Assembly: GCA_934518555.1 (NCBI GenBank)
Contig: CAKSXW010000016.1
Span: 1-32,190, forward strand
Length of the DNA stretch: 32,190 bases
Source: an uncultured Faecalibacterium sp.
Lineage (GTDB): Bacteria > Bacillota > Clostridia > Oscillospirales > Ruminococcaceae
Reading direction: 5' to 3'
Of the stretch, positions 31,552-32,190 are shown piece after piece. A model generated the notes under the pieces. That model worked only from the letters and a program-made list of their open reading frames with translations. It searched no databases and was not told the DNA's origin. The position numbers and the translations under genes were made by a program. Positions within the stretch are counted from its first letter, which is position 1, and each line of letters starts with the position of its first letter.

Positions 31552-32190
31552 TTAGGTGTTCTGGGCGTAGATGCCACGCTTCTCCAGATCATCGGCCATG
31601 TCAGCCAGGTCATACTTCTCCAGGGTCTCACGGGTGGGCACACCGGTGGTGCGGTCCCAGCCGAAGATGTCGTAGAACAGATCCTTAGCCTTTTCCATGT
31701 CGGCACGGTCCAGCTTGGTGGTGCCTTCTTCGAATGCCTGGAAGTCGGGGTCCTTATCGAACACCCAATCGCAGATGGCATCGTGCTCCTGGCGCAGGTT
31801 TGCGCTGCCGCAGTTCTTCTGGAAGCTGATGGCGGTCATGACACGCAGCATCTGGGTGATGCGGGCGCCTGCCTCCTGCAGACCGGCCTGGGTGTAGGTC
31901 TCGCCGGTAACCGCAGTCATAAAGTCTGCCTGCAGGTCCAAGTCGCCGTGGTAGTTGCGCTCCTTGGAGGGAGACTGGGTCATGGGCCACATCCAGTTGC
32001 ACAGGGTGGCAGAGTCGTGGAAGTTCTTGTCGTTGACGCAGTAGGCAGCCAGCTTAGCCTTGTTCTCGTTGATGGGAGTGTAGGCCTTGGCCTTATCGTA
32101 GCAGCCCTCACCGAAGAAGTCTTCCATGACCTTCTTGGTCACCTCGTAGGGTGCACCGGAACCGGTCTCGCAGACGATCTCGTGGATCAT
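31552..32190 (-). CDS. Aldehyde:ferredoxin oxidoreductase, C-terminal part
   Basis: The gene enters from the right edge; only the last 212 residues are in the window, so its start is outside. The tail GWDRTTGVPTRETLEKYDLA matches the diagnostic C-terminus of tungsten AOR-family enzymes (also YdhV of E. coli). HDSATLC (58-64) fits the conserved Asp-x3-Leu-Cys motif in which the Cys binds the [4Fe-4S] cluster. The family oxidises aldehydes to acids with ferredoxin, using a bis-pterin tungsten or molybdenum cofactor. The neighbouring pterin and ModABC genes supply that cofactor. Confidence 0.9.
   Translation of the reverse strand: MIHEIVCETGSGAPYEVTKKVMEDFFGEGCYDKAKAYTPINENKAKLAAYCVNDKNFHDSATLCNWMWPMTQSPSKERNYHGDLDLQADFMTAVTGETYTQAGLQEAGARITQMLRVMTAISFQKNCGSANLRQEHDAICDWVFDKDPDFQAFEEGTTKLDRADMEKAKDLFYDIFGWDRTTGVPTRETLEKYDLADMADDLEKRGIYAQNT

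Overview
The window looks like chromosomal DNA of an anaerobic, GC-rich gut Firmicute of the Oscillospiraceae/Ruminococcaceae, Faecalibacterium/Gemmiger-like. The reasons are AGGAGG-type ribosome sites, TTGACA/TATAAT promoters, lipoproteins with Ser/Ala-rich linkers, a palindromic intergenic repeat typical of this group, D-lactate dehydrogenase, and a tungsten/molybdenum aldehyde:ferredoxin oxidoreductase (AOR) with its cofactor genes. The genus is inference. No CRISPR array or rRNA is present.

Left part (1-6060), housekeeping: tRNA-Gln, a 6-phosphofructokinase with an unusual nucleotide-site signature, a very small FMN-binding lipoprotein, D-lactate dehydrogenase, peptidase T and a TrkH/KtrB potassium channel subunit. 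Most units have clear promoters and hairpin terminators.

Accessory island (about 6150-11800): a tRNA-Arg(CCT) 5' half cut at the anticodon loop lies 200 bp before a complete but different tRNA-Arg(CCT). Next come helically phased CCAGCTAAT repeats and a strip of mobile-element debris: a short truncated ORF butted against an IS200/IS605-like tnpA stub, the tail of a lost gene, and a transposase N-terminus fused to the end of a lacI-type gene. The cargo is a LacI-family regulator with its own palindromic operator and a secreted GH28 pectinase carrying an S-layer-homology-like segment.

Middle part (11800-22220): a small membrane protein, a lipoprotein, a PHP phosphoesterase, a three-gene carbohydrate/glycerophosphoryl-type ABC importer without an ATPase, a HAD-IIA phosphatase, MgtC plus a CPA2 antiporter, and the glycerol-3-phosphate antiterminator GlpP. 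The ABC operon and the antiporter operon both begin with long leaders containing intrinsic terminators. GlpP, the importer, PHP and HAD-IIA proteins suggest a glycerol-phosphate theme.

Right part (22236-32190, all minus strand): reading in the direction of transcription, the end of an AOR gene, an unknown 303-residue protein, a strongly structured leader with a terminator (candidate Moco/Tuco riboswitch), then moeA, mobB, a second MoeA-like protein with a Cys-rich tail, moaC, moaA, a MOSC-MogA fusion and modABC. This is a complete-looking metal uptake, pterin and metal insertion module serving the AOR. Three-gene moaD/moaE/moeB functions are not in the window.
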